Source: Christiangramia lutea | GTDB taxonomy: Bacteria > Bacteroidota > Bacteroidia > Flavobacteriales > Flavobacteriaceae | Reading direction: 5' to 3' | DNA: 64,000 bases | NCBI RefSeq assembly: GCF_022489035.1 | Contig: NZ_JAKVTV010000002.1 | Location: 310,001 to 374,000, forward strand | Shown: positions 45,447 to 54,469 of the stretch, piece by piece | How the letters are laid out: each line of letters begins with the position of its first letter | How positions within the stretch are numbered: position 1 is the first letter of the stretch | Program-made: the position numbers and the translations under genes | The notes under the pieces: generated by a model | What the model saw: only the letters and a program-made list of their open reading frames with translations | Databases searched by the model: none | Told to the model about the DNA's origin: nothing

Positions 45447-46637
45447 ATGTTACAAAATGTATTGTTAGAACGCGAAATTTATTCTTCTGAAGAACATAAA
45501 ATGACCCGTAAGATGATCCAGGATTTCATCAAGAATGAAATGATGGATAAGTTAGAAGAATGGGAGAAAAATGGCATGGTAAGTCGAAGAATATGGGAAC
45601 GTGCTGGTGAATTAGGTTTATTGTGTATGGATATTCCTATGGATTTTGGTGGAGGAGGATTGGATTTTAGTTTTAACGCTTTATTTATTGAAGAACTTGG
45701 TAAAAAAGGCGTTAGCGGCCCCGGATTTTCTCTTCATTCAGATGTGGTTGCTCCATATATTCTGAAATATGGAACCGAAGCTCAAAAGATAAAATATCTT
45801 CCTCAAATGGCTTCCGGTAAAATGATCACATCTTTAGGAATGACCGAGCCAGACTGCGGTAGTGATCTTCAGGCGATCAAAACAAAAGCGGTAGATAATG
45901 GTGATCATTATCTTGTAAATGGTCAGAAAACCTTTATAACGAATGGTTTTATGAGTGATATGTCGTTGGTTGCCGTTAAAACAAACCACGGAATAGAAAA
46001 TGAAGGTATATCTCTGTTGTTGATTGAAAGTGGATCTAAAGGTTTTGAAAAAGGAGTTCCTTTTAAAAAAATTGGGATGAAAGCCCAGGATACTTGTGAA
46101 TTGTTTTTCGACGATGTAAAGGTTCCGAAAGAAAATTTACTGGGACAGGAAGGATCAGGTTTTAAAATAATGATGACGGAGTTAGCCAGGGAGCGTTTAA
46201 TAGTCGCTTTAAACGCTATCGGCGGTGCTGAAGGCGCTATAGAAAATACCATTGAATATACTTCAACAAGAACAGCCTTTAAACAACCAATTGCCGGATT
46301 CCAGAATACCCAATTCAAACTTGCCGAATGTGCATCTCAACTACAGATACACCAGGCATTTCTGGATCGCTGTATAAAATTATTGTCGGAACATAAACTG
46401 ACTGCCGAAAGTGCTTCCATGGCAAAATATTCCGCAACCGAAATGTATAATAAAGTTGTAGATGAATGCCTGCAGTTATTTGGTGGATACGGTTATATGT
46501 GGGATTATCCAATTGCGCGGATGTATGCAGATAACCGTGTGGCAAGAATTTATGCCGGTACCAATGAGATCATGAAGGTTTTGATCGCACGGGGTTTATT
46601 CAGGGAGTTGTTTCAGGGAATAAAGAATAAGAGCTGA
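45447..46637 (+). CDS. Acyl-CoA dehydrogenase, long-chain (LCAD)-like
   Basis: The 396-residue flavoenzyme shows SLGMTEPDCGSDLQAIKTKA (FAD and substrate region), FFDDVKVPKENLLG, and ECLQLFGGYGYMWDYPIARMYADNRVARIYAGTNEIMK. The site normally carrying the base in medium-chain enzymes reads YAGTNEI with Ala, as in LCAD and isovaleryl types. Their base Glu lies earlier, and AIENTIEYTSTRTAFKQ near residue 260 offers candidates. It opens the double bond in acyl-CoA beta-oxidation. It has a 102-base spacer from the MsrA-like gene. Substrate chain length is not certain. Confidence 0.92.
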   Translation: MLQNVLLEREIYSSEEHKMTRKMIQDFIKNEMMDKLEEWEKNGMVSRRIWERAGELGLLCMDIPMDFGGGGLDFSFNALFIEELGKKGVSGPGFSLHSDVVAPYILKYGTEAQKIKYLPQMASGKMITSLGMTEPDCGSDLQAIKTKAVDNGDHYLVNGQKTFITNGFMSDMSLVAVKTNHGIENEGISLLLIESGSKGFEKGVPFKKIGMKAQDTCELFFDDVKVPKENLLGQEGSGFKIMMTELARERLIVALNAIGGAEGAIENTIEYTSTRTAFKQPIAGFQNTQFKLAECASQLQIHQAFLDRCIKLLSEHKLTAESASMAKYSATEMYNKVVDECLQLFGGYGYMWDYPIARMYADNRVARIYAGTNEIMKVLIARGLFRELFQGIKNKS

Positions 46638-46940
46638 GTAAAGGCCTAAATAAACTTATTAGTAAGTGAAAATATCACATTTCCATAAATATTAATAAAC
46701 CGCAATATGAACTATAATTTATATTATGTAAAATAGAAAATATTATAGTAAAGAATGATATAATGATTTAGCCACTCCTATTATTGATTCAATTGAAACT
46801 TTAACGTTCCCCTCTAAGGAAAATATTTGCAAGTTCACATAATCATATCAGTTACAACATTAAAAAAACACTATAAATTACTGTAAAACAGGTTTTTAGA
46901 TGTTATTTTTGTCGAATATTCTTTGTAATTCAAAATTAAG
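46638..46940. other. Gene-free A/T-rich region with one -7-like element
   Basis: These 303 bases hold no convincing frame. TATTTTTG at 46904-46911 fits the Bacteroidota -7 consensus 30 bases before the ATG at 46941, but the expected -33 TTG is absent (CTG at 46881). No hairpin terminator with a T-run is seen after the acyl-CoA dehydrogenase stop. Confidence 0.4.
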
Positions 46941-47363
46941 ATGACAATTCATCCAAATTCAGTTATTAACTTTCTGCCACCAGAATTCATCAAGGAAATT
47001 CATCAGCTTGAGTTTGGAAATATAATATTCCTGGATAAAACAATAGTAACCGAAATTAATGAAGGAATTATATATGGCTGGGAATATGGTAGTAAAGTTA
47101 TTGCCCTTGCTGAAAAGTATTACGGGAAAGATTTTTATGTTAATTATATGGCTAACCGTATTTATGATTATTCCGTAGTCGCCCAGGATTGGTCCAAATT
47201 CTTTGAAGAAAACAGGCGGCTAAGGAGTTTTTGCATCGTAACCCACAGCATGATTGGTACTACCAATATTGCTATAGAGCGGTTATTCTACAAAAAAGGA
47301 AAAATAATGCATTTTACAGACCTAAAACTGGCGTTGGAATACACTGGCAATTTGCCTGGTTAA
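46941..47363 (+). CDS. Conserved flavobacterial protein, possible STAS/SpoIIAA-like fold
   Basis: The 140-residue protein has no signal peptide or membrane helix. The pattern IIFLDKTIVTEINEGIIYGWEYGSKVIALAEKYYG, then VNYMANRIYDYSVVAQDWSKFFEENRRLRSFCIVTHSMIGTTNIAIERLFYKKGKI, alternates strands and helices as in SpoIIAA-like/STAS-SEC14 proteins. The ANRIYDYSV segment recurs in uncharacterised Flavobacteriaceae proteins. A single-gene unit is likely, with a -7-like element upstream. Its stop overlaps a convergent DUF4251 gene by four bases. The fold assignment is tentative and the function unknown. Confidence 0.65.
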   Translation: MTIHPNSVINFLPPEFIKEIHQLEFGNIIFLDKTIVTEINEGIIYGWEYGSKVIALAEKYYGKDFYVNYMANRIYDYSVVAQDWSKFFEENRRLRSFCIVTHSMIGTTNIAIERLFYKKGKIMHFTDLKLALEYTGNLPG

Positions 47364-47911
47364 AGATCTTCAGAACTTCTGTATTTACCTTCATACGAAA
47401 TCGGGGTTCTTTGTGTACTAACTACACGGGTTCTGGCCTTTTTATTAGGATATAGGGTAACGTCGAAATTCATGATTTCTCCATTTCTCATTCCCCTGAA
47501 TTTGATCAAAATAATGCCTTTGGTCTCATTTACATCTTTCTCAAGGTCATTTAAAGGTCCTGAATAGACAATTCCACCCTCGGTATCGGCATAGTTCCCT
47601 CCTGCGTGTCTTACTCCAAAATATGGAAGAAAAATATCTACACTATCATTCTTAAAAATTAAATGATTTGGATTCCCTATTAGATTAATATTGTTGGAAT
47701 TGTTTGGAAAGGCCCAATCATTTTGAATCTCAAAATCACCAGATTCTACCAGCTCTTTTAATTCTGAAAAATCACCTTCATCAGAAATATTTTTATTCCC
47801 TCCACATGCAACAATACTGAACAATATAAACAGGTAAATCGCAGAATAAAACCTATATGGTATAAATTTATAGAATAGAAAATTATGCATATTAGAAAAT
47901 TTAAGCATCAT
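47360..47911 (-). CDS. DUF4251-domain lipoprotein
   Basis: The 183-residue frame has a hydrophobic segment ending IVAC, a lipobox Cys at about 36. A Bacteroidota DUF4251 domain follows: NINLIGNPNHLIFKNDSVDIFLPYFGVRHAG, then GGIVYSGPLND, then ARTRVVSTQRTPISYEGKY. A second ATG at 47890 gives a more normal signal length (29 residues) and may be the true start. The domain probably folds as a beta sandwich in the periplasm; no function is known. It is convergent with the STAS-like gene. Confidence 0.85.
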   Translation of the reverse strand: MMLKFSNMHNFLFYKFIPYRFYSAIYLFILFSIVACGGNKNISDEGDFSELKELVESGDFEIQNDWAFPNNSNNINLIGNPNHLIFKNDSVDIFLPYFGVRHAGGNYADTEGGIVYSGPLNDLEKDVNETKGIILIKFRGMRNGEIMNFDVTLYPNKKARTRVVSTQRTPISYEGKYRSSEDL

Positions 47912-48083
47912 AAATTACGAATTTAAAACCTGCGTGAAAGATCCTTCTGAAAATTTTTAAATAAAAAATTTTAAAGTGAACGTCGTTACTCTGTTCATAA
48001 TCCGTCTTCCATATACTAATTCAGCTTATTTTAGTTTATTAGTCTTCAATAAGAAATTGACCTGTATATTTTAAATTTGTGAT

Positions 48084-48111
48084 AAAAAATCCGGTAATTT
48101 AATTACCGGAT
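48084..48111 (-). terminator. Terminator after the small hydrophilic protein gene
   Basis: ATCCGGTAA and TTACCGGAT form an A/T-flanked stem of about nine base pairs. On the minus strand it is followed by TTTTTT. It lies about 30 bases past the stop at 48142. Confidence 0.75.
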
Positions 48112-48141
48112 AGATCATAAATTAATTCACAGTAACTATTC

Positions 48142-48342
48142 TTACTCGTCAGAACCACTAATAGATTTTAATGTATCCTGAATGGCCTCATCTTCCTCTT
48201 TAGTAACTCTTTTGTCATCGCCCTTTACTTTTAAATTTCCATCTCCATCCTTTTTTAAGCTATCATCTTTTTCATGAAAGTTAGAAGGTCGGCCTGAATT
48301 TTTCTGCCAGTCTGCCTGTTCTTTTTTATTTTCTTCTGCCAT
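48142..48342 (-). CDS. Small highly charged hydrophilic protein, 66 aa
   Basis: From ATG 48342 the product is MAEENKKEQADWQKNSGRPS followed by repeated Lys/Asp/Gly stretches (KDGDGNLKVKGDDKRVTKEEDEAIQDTL). It has almost no hydrophobic residues and should be largely disordered, like stress-protective hydrophilic proteins. A longer frame adds MRKRRI from 48360, but the ATG at 48342 has the better context. It has its own terminator. It stands 72 bases downstream of an FNT channel gene. No named family is recognised. Confidence 0.7.
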   Translation of the reverse strand: MAEENKKEQADWQKNSGRPSNFHEKDDSLKKDGDGNLKVKGDDKRVTKEEDEAIQDTLKSISGSDE

Positions 48343-48414
48343 AATTCTTCTTTTTCTCAATTTAAGAATTGAATTTGTTGTTGCATGATCATTTAGATAT
48401 CATTTAACAACCAA

Positions 48415-49272
48415 TTAGGGCATTTTTACATTGAAAACGAACGCACGGTATTTTAATAAGGCTACAAAAATTGTCGCTCCAAGGGCATTACCAACTAATG
48501 CCGTAATTAAAACCTTTAAATAGCTTAATAGGTTTATTTCAGGAGAAACCAGCATTCCTGCAAATATTTCAATATTTCCAATAATACTGTGATGCAAACC
48601 GGCAAAACCCATTACCGCGGTGATTATATATATAATGAGTATCTCTGAAGTAGTTTCTTTTGAGGATGTAACCAGCCAGCTAAGTAACCCCATAAGCCAG
48701 CCCGCAAGGATGGCACTTACCAAAATAGTGGGCAGGTCATAATTTGCGTAATGTTCACCGATTTTTGCAATAACTCCTTCATCAAAAATGTTAAGGTTCG
48801 GACCTATCCAGGATAAAGTCAATGCGATTAGAATTCCTCCAATCAAATTACCCAGGATAACGATTCCCCATATCTTCAGCATACTTAAAATACTTCTTCC
48901 ACCACTAAGAACCGGTAGCGCTAATAGAGATGTTTGTTCAGTAAATAGAATAGACTGCCCAAGTACAACCAGGATAAATCCTAGAGGATATACCAGAGCG
49001 ATTAATTTAAAAAGAGTATCCTCCTCTACTCTGCCTTCAAAAAAACCAAATATTGAACATATCATCAGGAAACTGAATCCAATCTCTAAACCTGCCGTAA
49101 AGGAACTTAAGAGTATGCTTCTGCTGCTTCTATCATAAGTTTCACATCCTTCTATGATCTGTTCCCTAAGAATCTCTCCATGGGTTTTGGTCCTGGTTTG
49201 ATCTTTAGATTCAGAATTGTCCATTTCTTTATCAACGATCTTGTCTCCTTTTTTTTCTTTTTCTGAATCCAT
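48415..49272 (-). CDS. Formate/nitrite transporter (FNT) family channel
   Basis: The 285-residue protein has a charged N-terminus (about 1-45) and six membrane helices. The family motifs are FTAGLEIGFSFLMICSIFGF, the NLIGGILIALTLSW half-helix and a late HHSIIGNIEIFAGMLVSPEI with the conserved His-Ser-x-x-N pattern. FNT channels move formate, nitrite, hydrosulfide or lactate. The substrate cannot be read from these residues. A small hydrophilic protein gene follows downstream on the same strand. Confidence 0.9.
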   Translation of the reverse strand: MDSEKEKKGDKIVDKEMDNSESKDQTRTKTHGEILREQIIEGCETYDRSSRSILLSSFTAGLEIGFSFLMICSIFGFFEGRVEEDTLFKLIALVYPLGFILVVLGQSILFTEQTSLLALPVLSGGRSILSMLKIWGIVILGNLIGGILIALTLSWIGPNLNIFDEGVIAKIGEHYANYDLPTILVSAILAGWLMGLLSWLVTSSKETTSEILIIYIITAVMGFAGLHHSIIGNIEIFAGMLVSPEINLLSYLKVLITALVGNALGATIFVALLKYRAFVFNVKMP

Positions 49273-49306
49273 TTAATCAATGTTGGTTATTTACCCGTAA
49301 AATTAA

Positions 49307-49338
49307 AGAATCCGAAGAAGTAACTTCCTCCGGATTCT
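49307..49338 (-). terminator. Terminator after the nucleoside deaminase gene
   Basis: AGAATCCG pairs with CGGATTCT, with an inner GAAG/CTTC stem around TAA. On the minus strand it is followed by a moderately T-rich stretch. It sits between the deaminase stop (49360) and the FNT start (49272). Confidence 0.6.
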
Positions 49339-49359
49339 ATGATTATAAAATTTTTAATA

Positions 49360-49836
49360 TTATACGTGTAATTGTTCTTTAGGTACCTGATCCCAGATTT
49401 TTAGTGCTTCATTCCGGCAAAGCTGTATCATTTTGAATTCATTATGCCTTTCTTCCTTGTCTGAATTATAGAACATGTTACAATAAGTAAAACCATATTC
49501 CTTTGCATCCCGGGCTGAAGCTCCATAGTATATATAATCTATTCCTGCCCAATGGGCAGCTCCAAGGCACATCATACAGGGTTCGCAACTTGCGTAGAGT
49601 ACGCAGCCCTCTAAACTACGACTACCAAGTTGCCTACATGCTCTTTGTATGGCCCTGGTTTCAGCATGCTGAGTACAATCACCCTTGCATAAAACCTCGT
49701 TTCTAGATTCAGCAATGATCTCATCACCTTTCGAGATCACTGCACCAAAAGGACCTCCATTATCCATATCTCTTCCCTCACGAGCCAATTTTAAGGCCCT
49801 ACTCATCATTTTCTTCTGTACATCCTTTGTTTCCAT
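49360..49836 (-). CDS. Nucleoside deaminase, guanine-deaminase-like (GuaD type)
   Basis: The 158-residue protein has the cytidine-deaminase-fold zinc site: His57 and Glu59 in HAET, and Cys87 and Cys90 in EPCMMC. The ending WDQVPKEQLHV and the GGPFGAVI opening fit guanine deaminases better than tRNA adenosine deaminase TadA. It should convert guanine to xanthine in the cytoplasm. It is a single-gene minus-strand unit. The subgroup call is probable rather than proven. Confidence 0.88.
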   Translation of the reverse strand: METKDVQKKMMSRALKLAREGRDMDNGGPFGAVISKGDEIIAESRNEVLCKGDCTQHAETRAIQRACRQLGSRSLEGCVLYASCEPCMMCLGAAHWAGIDYIYYGASARDAKEYGFTYCNMFYNSDKEERHNEFKMIQLCRNEALKIWDQVPKEQLHV

Positions 49837-50026
49837 AACAACTTAAAGCTACGGAAATAATAATGGCTCAGAGACTATTTTAGAAATTTTACGGCGAGAT
49901 TATGCTGAATTTAAGGTATGCACCATAAACTCTAAAAATAGTGCTAAATGTTTGCTAATTCTAGCCTAAGATGCTTTGCCCCTCATCAGATTTTAGGTTT
50001 ATTTAAATAAATAAAAATTACAATAT

Positions 50027-50326
50027 ATGGAAGCTATTTTTGAATTCGTAAACATAGAAAAAAGTGATAATCTTGAAGCTTTTACACAAAAGAAACTAGA
50101 TAAAGTCGAAAACAAATATGACTGGGTGGTTAGAGCAAATGTTTATTTCAAAAGAGACGAGAATCAAAAACCAAACGGTTACATTACAGAAATCAGACTA
50201 AGTGCTCCAGGACCTGAAATTTTCGCACAGTCTAATGAAAATTCCTTTGAAGCATCAATAGCACAAACCGTTAACGATGTGGAAAGACAGTGTAGTAAGC
50301 GAAAGGCAAAAATGAGTACACACTAA
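50027..50326 (+). CDS. Ribosome hibernation/HPF-RaiA family protein
   Basis: The 99-residue protein has the beta-alpha-beta-beta-beta-alpha HPF layout: AIFEFVNIEKSDNLEAFTQKKLDKVENKYDW, RANVYFKRDENQK, ITEIRLSAPGPEIFAQS, FEASIAQTVNDVERQCSKRKAK. The basic C-terminal helix matches 30S binding by short HPF/YfiA proteins. It should inactivate or protect ribosomes in slow growth. It is monocistronic, with a very strong terminator at 50349. Confidence 0.9.
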   Translation: MEAIFEFVNIEKSDNLEAFTQKKLDKVENKYDWVVRANVYFKRDENQKPNGYITEIRLSAPGPEIFAQSNENSFEASIAQTVNDVERQCSKRKAKMSTH

Positions 50327-50348
50327 TTTTGGAAAATAATTAAAATTG

Positions 50349-50380
50349 AAAAGCCCTTTCAAATTTGAAAGGGCTTTTTT
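50349..50380 (+). terminator. Strong bidirectional terminator after the HPF gene
   Basis: AAAAGCCCTTTC and GAAAGGGCTTTT form a long perfect stem with T-rich tails on both strands. The convergent beta-propeller lipoprotein gene (50396-51409) can also use it. Confidence 0.9.
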
Positions 50381-50395
50381 GGTTTAGTTAATGAA

Positions 50396-51409
50396 TTAAA
50401 AGGTAGTAGTAACAGCACTAGCCCCCGGAACATCATCTGAATATACAGGTGCATAATTTCCACTATCTATTGGAAGTTCAAAAACAAGGAATTTCTGTTG
50501 AGCTCGCTCTGCCACGAAAATCGCGTTTTTAGAGTTGCTGAAATCAACATCTACTGGGTTACCCAACTCCGTTTGATCTCCCGCTATTCTAATTTGATCC
50601 TCCATAGAGATTATTCCATCACTATTTACAGCCGCCATGAATTTTGTAGTAAAAGATGATATTATAACTATAGCACCATCATCTGCGCTACCCGCATCAC
50701 CAATATCAGTCAATACCATGGTATCTGAATAAGCATCATATTTTAAACCATGGGTTCTAACGAGGCCTTCAATCGCAACTTCAGCTGTAGGATCAAGATC
50801 TCCACTTTTTGCTCTGAAAAAATCCTGAAACCATGCCAGCTTATTCGTGGCATCCTCAATTGCCCAAAGATCCTTACCTACTATCTGAATTCCCCATACC
50901 TGAAAGTCGACATTGAACTCGCGATAATCGGAAATATTTTTTTCGTTTACATGGTAACTGACTAGTCTTCCGCCTTCGGCTAAATCATCGGCAATAACAA
51001 CTTTATTGTTATAAAAAGTTGCCTCTCGACCATTACTAAAAGTTGATGGTCCTGTTGCGGTAGTCATTAACATATCCCCATCTGAAGCTTTATCATATCC
51101 TCCATACGCAACCAACTCAGAATCTGTTCTGTTAACTTGATAAATCGCATCTCTTTTTTGATCATAAACTATTCCATCTGCGTCTGCATAAGGAACTTCA
51201 AAACTCAATCTTTGTGGATTGGAAATACCATTCACCACATCGTAGTAATTAATCACACCAGAAGTATTGGAAGAAACCAGAACCCCATAATTATTACTTT
51301 TTGTTACCGATTTTAAATCTGCCGTAGAATTGGTGATCTCCTGAGGTTCTTTTTCACATCCCGTAATTGCCATTGCTATTACCAGAATGGCTAAAAAATA
51401 ATTTTTCAT
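50396..51409 (-). CDS. Beta-propeller-like lipoprotein of unknown function
   Basis: The 337-residue protein has a lipoprotein signal ending ITGC (Cys about 18). Repeated strand motifs follow, each with an acidic turn (YDQKRDAIYQVNRTDSELVAYGG, KVVIADDLAEGGRLVSYHV, LKYDAYSDTMVLTDIGDAGSADDG, VDVDFSNSKNAIFVAERA). These resemble blades of a six- or seven-blade propeller. The ATG at 51409 is used because the preceding frame adds unrelated residues. Binding of a carbohydrate or protein at the cell surface is plausible but unproven. No close partner gene lies on its strand. Confidence 0.8.
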   Translation of the reverse strand: MKNYFLAILVIAMAITGCEKEPQEITNSTADLKSVTKSNNYGVLVSSNTSGVINYYDVVNGISNPQRLSFEVPYADADGIVYDQKRDAIYQVNRTDSELVAYGGYDKASDGDMLMTTATGPSTFSNGREATFYNNKVVIADDLAEGGRLVSYHVNEKNISDYREFNVDFQVWGIQIVGKDLWAIEDATNKLAWFQDFFRAKSGDLDPTAEVAIEGLVRTHGLKYDAYSDTMVLTDIGDAGSADDGAIVIISSFTTKFMAAVNSDGIISMEDQIRIAGDQTELGNPVDVDFSNSKNAIFVAERAQQKFLVFELPIDSGNYAPVYSDDVPGASAVTTTF

Positions 51410-51540
51410 AATTAAAACTTTAATTGGTTTATATAAATACATACGAACACCTGTAAATCAAAGTTTTACAAAAGAAGAGATTTAATAAAGTTTAGGTTTA
51501 ATTTCACATTTATACCATTCTATAGGTTAGATATATCGAT

Positions 51541-51577
51541 AAAAAAAGCCCCTTCAGTTTTTTTATGAAAGGGCTTT
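51541..51577 (-). terminator. Terminator after the aconitase-family gene
   Basis: AAAGCCC pairs with GGGCTTT, and TTCA with TGAA after one mismatch. On the minus strand the stem is followed by seven T bases. It lies about 40 bases past the stop at 51620. Confidence 0.8.
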
Positions 51578-51619
51578 CCTATTTATTAAATTTTGTTCTT
51601 CAAAAAATAAAATCGAATA

Positions 51620-53605
51620 TCAGGCCTTTAGGTCCTCTTCTTCAAGTCGATCTTTGAATTCATTTATGATCCCACCTTTTAGAAGAACATCGATCTGGCG
51701 ATCACTCATTGAATGCTTGGTTTCAAACTCTTCTCTTTTACCATCCTCATTTTTTACGATTACTTTGATGTTATTTCTGTTTCTAACATCTTCTCTCAGG
51801 TTTCTGAAGTAAACACTATCCCCCTGCTCTATTTTATCGTAATCTTCAATGTTTATAAATTCTAATGGCAGGATTCCGAAATTCACGAGATTTTGCCAGG
51901 CGATACGAGCATAAGAATTTGCAATTACAGCAACCTGTCCTAAATATTTAGGAGCGATCGCAGCATGCTCCCTACTGGAACCCTGAGCATAATTATCTTT
52001 AGCTACCACAATATGTCCTCCATGGATATCCTTAGCCTCCATAGCTCTATCGTAAAAACTTTCATCTATTACCGTGTAGGAATATTTACTTATTTCTGGA
52101 AGGTTACTTCTGAAAGGCAAGACTTCTGCCCCAGCCTTTAGGATTTCATCTGTAGATATATTGTCTCCCATTTTTAATAGTACGGGTACAGAATATTTTT
52201 CCTGCATAGGCTCAATGTAGGGTAATGATTTAATATTTGGTCCCTTCTGAAGTTCTATTCCCGTTCCATCCTCTGGCGGTGCCACTAACATCTCAGTGTT
52301 AATAATTTCAATTTCGGGATGCTCAAATTTTGGATATTTCATATCGTAGATCTTTTCAAGATCTCTTGGATCTGTGATTTTTCCGGTAAGTGCTGAAGCT
52401 GCCGCTGTTTCCGGGCTACATAAATGCACTTTGTCATCCTTGGTTCCAGATCTATCTGGGAAATTTCTTGGCATTGTACGTAAGCTAATAGTTCCTGAAG
52501 CCGGTGCCTGCCCCATTCCTATACATCCCATGCAACCAGATTGATGGAACCTTGCTCCTGCCTTGATTAAATTGGCAAAAGCCCTGTTATCTATCATGTT
52601 CTGGATCATTTGCCTTGAAGTTGGGTTTATATCGAAGGAAACATCATTATTTACAGATTTACCTTCAACGATGGCACCTGCTATCCAGAAATCCCTCAAT
52701 CCCGGATTTGCAGAAGATCCTATAACTACCTGACTTATTTCTTTACCTTCTACTTCTCTAACGGGAACAACATTTCCCGGGCTGGTTGGAAGGGCGATCA
52801 AGGGAACAAGCTCATCCAGTATAATCTCATCTTCAAAATCATAGGTACAACCTTCATCAGCTTTTAATTCAACCCAGTCATCTTCACGTTTCTGTGATCT
52901 TAAAAATCTCTTAGTTTCCTCATCACTAGGGAAAACAGTGGTTGTCGCTCCCAGCTCAGCCCCCATATTAGCAATTACATGACGATCCATGGCACTAAGG
53001 TTTTTTAAGCCCTCACCATAATATTCGATAACCTTTCCTACCCCACCTTTTACATCGTATCTTCTTAACATCTCCAGGATCACATCCTTAGCACTAACCC
53101 AATCTGGCAATTTACCTGTAAGCTTTACTCCCATGACTTTAGGCATTTTCACGAAGTATGGCTGCCCGGCGATAGCTGCGGCAACATCAAGCCCGCCGGT
53201 ACCTATTGCCAACATACCTAAAGATCCTGCGGCTGGTGTATGGCTATCTGAGCCAACCATAGTTTTTCCTGGTTTCCCAAATCTTTGCATATGAACGGGA
53301 TGGCTTACTCCATTTCCGGGTCTACTGTACCATAATCCAAATCTTTGTGCTGCAGAATGGAGAAATAAATGGTCATCGGCATTTTTAAAATCGGTTTGAA
53401 GCAGGTTGTGATCTACATATTGTACCGCAACCTCGGTTTGGGCTTTTTTTAATCCCATTGCTTCAAGTTCAAGCTGTACCAGGGTACCCGTCGCATCTTG
53501 TAAGAGAGCCTGATCTATTTTGATCCCGATCTCCTTTCCAGGTTCCATTTCTCCTTTTAATAGGTGTTCCTTAATTAGTTTTTGTGTGACATTGAGTTTT
53601 GACAT
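51620..53605 (-). CDS. Aconitase-family hydratase (Aquifex-type) with one Fe-S cysteine replaced
   Basis: The 661-residue protein has aconitase motifs: GSDSHTPAAGSLGMLAIGTGGLDVAAAIAG (about 118-147), GCMGCIGMGQAP with Cys358 and Cys361, and the swivel-domain QGSSREHAAIAPKYLG and NLVNFGILPLEF segments. The third cluster ligand, normally Cys in GSCTN, is Ser298 in IGSSAN, so a classic three-cysteine [4Fe-4S] site is incomplete. This may be a trait of the shorter Aquifex-type group, where related GSS motifs exist, but it could change activity. Citrate/isocitrate isomerisation is the family reaction. It is monocistronic with its own terminator. Confidence 0.85.
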   Translation of the reverse strand: MSKLNVTQKLIKEHLLKGEMEPGKEIGIKIDQALLQDATGTLVQLELEAMGLKKAQTEVAVQYVDHNLLQTDFKNADDHLFLHSAAQRFGLWYSRPGNGVSHPVHMQRFGKPGKTMVGSDSHTPAAGSLGMLAIGTGGLDVAAAIAGQPYFVKMPKVMGVKLTGKLPDWVSAKDVILEMLRRYDVKGGVGKVIEYYGEGLKNLSAMDRHVIANMGAELGATTTVFPSDEETKRFLRSQKREDDWVELKADEGCTYDFEDEIILDELVPLIALPTSPGNVVPVREVEGKEISQVVIGSSANPGLRDFWIAGAIVEGKSVNNDVSFDINPTSRQMIQNMIDNRAFANLIKAGARFHQSGCMGCIGMGQAPASGTISLRTMPRNFPDRSGTKDDKVHLCSPETAAASALTGKITDPRDLEKIYDMKYPKFEHPEIEIINTEMLVAPPEDGTGIELQKGPNIKSLPYIEPMQEKYSVPVLLKMGDNISTDEILKAGAEVLPFRSNLPEISKYSYTVIDESFYDRAMEAKDIHGGHIVVAKDNYAQGSSREHAAIAPKYLGQVAVIANSYARIAWQNLVNFGILPLEFINIEDYDKIEQGDSVYFRNLREDVRNRNNIKVIVKNEDGKREEFETKHSMSDRQIDVLLKGGIINEFKDRLEEEDLKA

Positions 53606-53778
53606 AGTTGGAAATTTTGAACTTTAAATTACCAACTTTTAAAGGAAAACTTCCCCCATTTAACAGAACCTTAGCCTTAAAACAAGTTTTTTTGATGGAA
53701 TCGATGAGCTTAAAAAATTGTTTAAATCAATTTTATTAATTTGGATAACTGAACCTTAACTAAATACCGAATTTTCAA

Positions 53779-54357
53779 ATGAATCCCATAGTAAAAAGGG
53801 CTATCGTAGGTGGAATTGTTTCAACAATGGTTATGGCTAGTGGAACTATTATCCTTGGACAAATTTCAGGTTATAAAGCCATGGATCTTTTACAACATTC
53901 CATGTCTGGGATAAATATGTTATGCAATACCGTTATTCTGGGTTCCACTACTATTCTTGCCTTAATGCTTACCTTACTTGGTTTAAGCCGATCTTCAGAT
54001 TCCAGGTTAACCAAGAGACATTATAAAGACGTATTAATGATCGCTAAATCTGATACCATACTTATCGTAATAGCGGTTATAACCTTTTTAATGTTCAACT
54101 TACCAATAAGCGAATCAGAACAGGTAGGCAAATCCTGGTATCAAATGATCTATTATTCAAGTTTAGGAATGGCCTCAATACTTGGAGGTGGATTCGTAGC
54201 TGTAGTGATGATGCTTTACGGTACAATAACAAATGTGATCCTTATCGTGGGGCTGGGAAAAAAGGATCACCCATTGATTTCCGATAAGGGTGCAGAACAG
54301 GCAGAGAAAAAAGACAAAGAGATGGAAGAAGAAAAGAAGCAGGCTCAAAATGCATAA
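53779..54357 (+). CDS. Four-helix membrane protein of unknown function
   Basis: The 192-residue protein has four predicted helices (about 8-28, 47-68, 88-108, 128-155) and a charged C-terminal tail (about 170-192, rich in EKKDKEMEEEKKQ). The first helix (AIVGGIVSTMVMASGTIILG) and GGFVAVVMMLYGTITNVILIVGLG are the strongest. No signature identifies a family. Similar small membrane proteins occur in flavobacteria without known function. It stands alone between the aconitase-family gene (divergent) and a convergent gene ending at 54470. Confidence 0.75.
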   Translation: MNPIVKRAIVGGIVSTMVMASGTIILGQISGYKAMDLLQHSMSGINMLCNTVILGSTTILALMLTLLGLSRSSDSRLTKRHYKDVLMIAKSDTILIVIAVITFLMFNLPISESEQVGKSWYQMIYYSSLGMASILGGGFVAVVMMLYGTITNVILIVGLGKKDHPLISDKGAEQAEKKDKEMEEEKKQAQNA

Positions 54358-54469
54358 AAAAGAAGGGCTCTTTAGAAGTAATTATTTGAAGGATCTACTG
54401 AATTCAAGGTAATCATGTTCAAACAAAAAGCTTTCTAAACAGCCCTCGGTAATTTAATTCCGGATAAAT

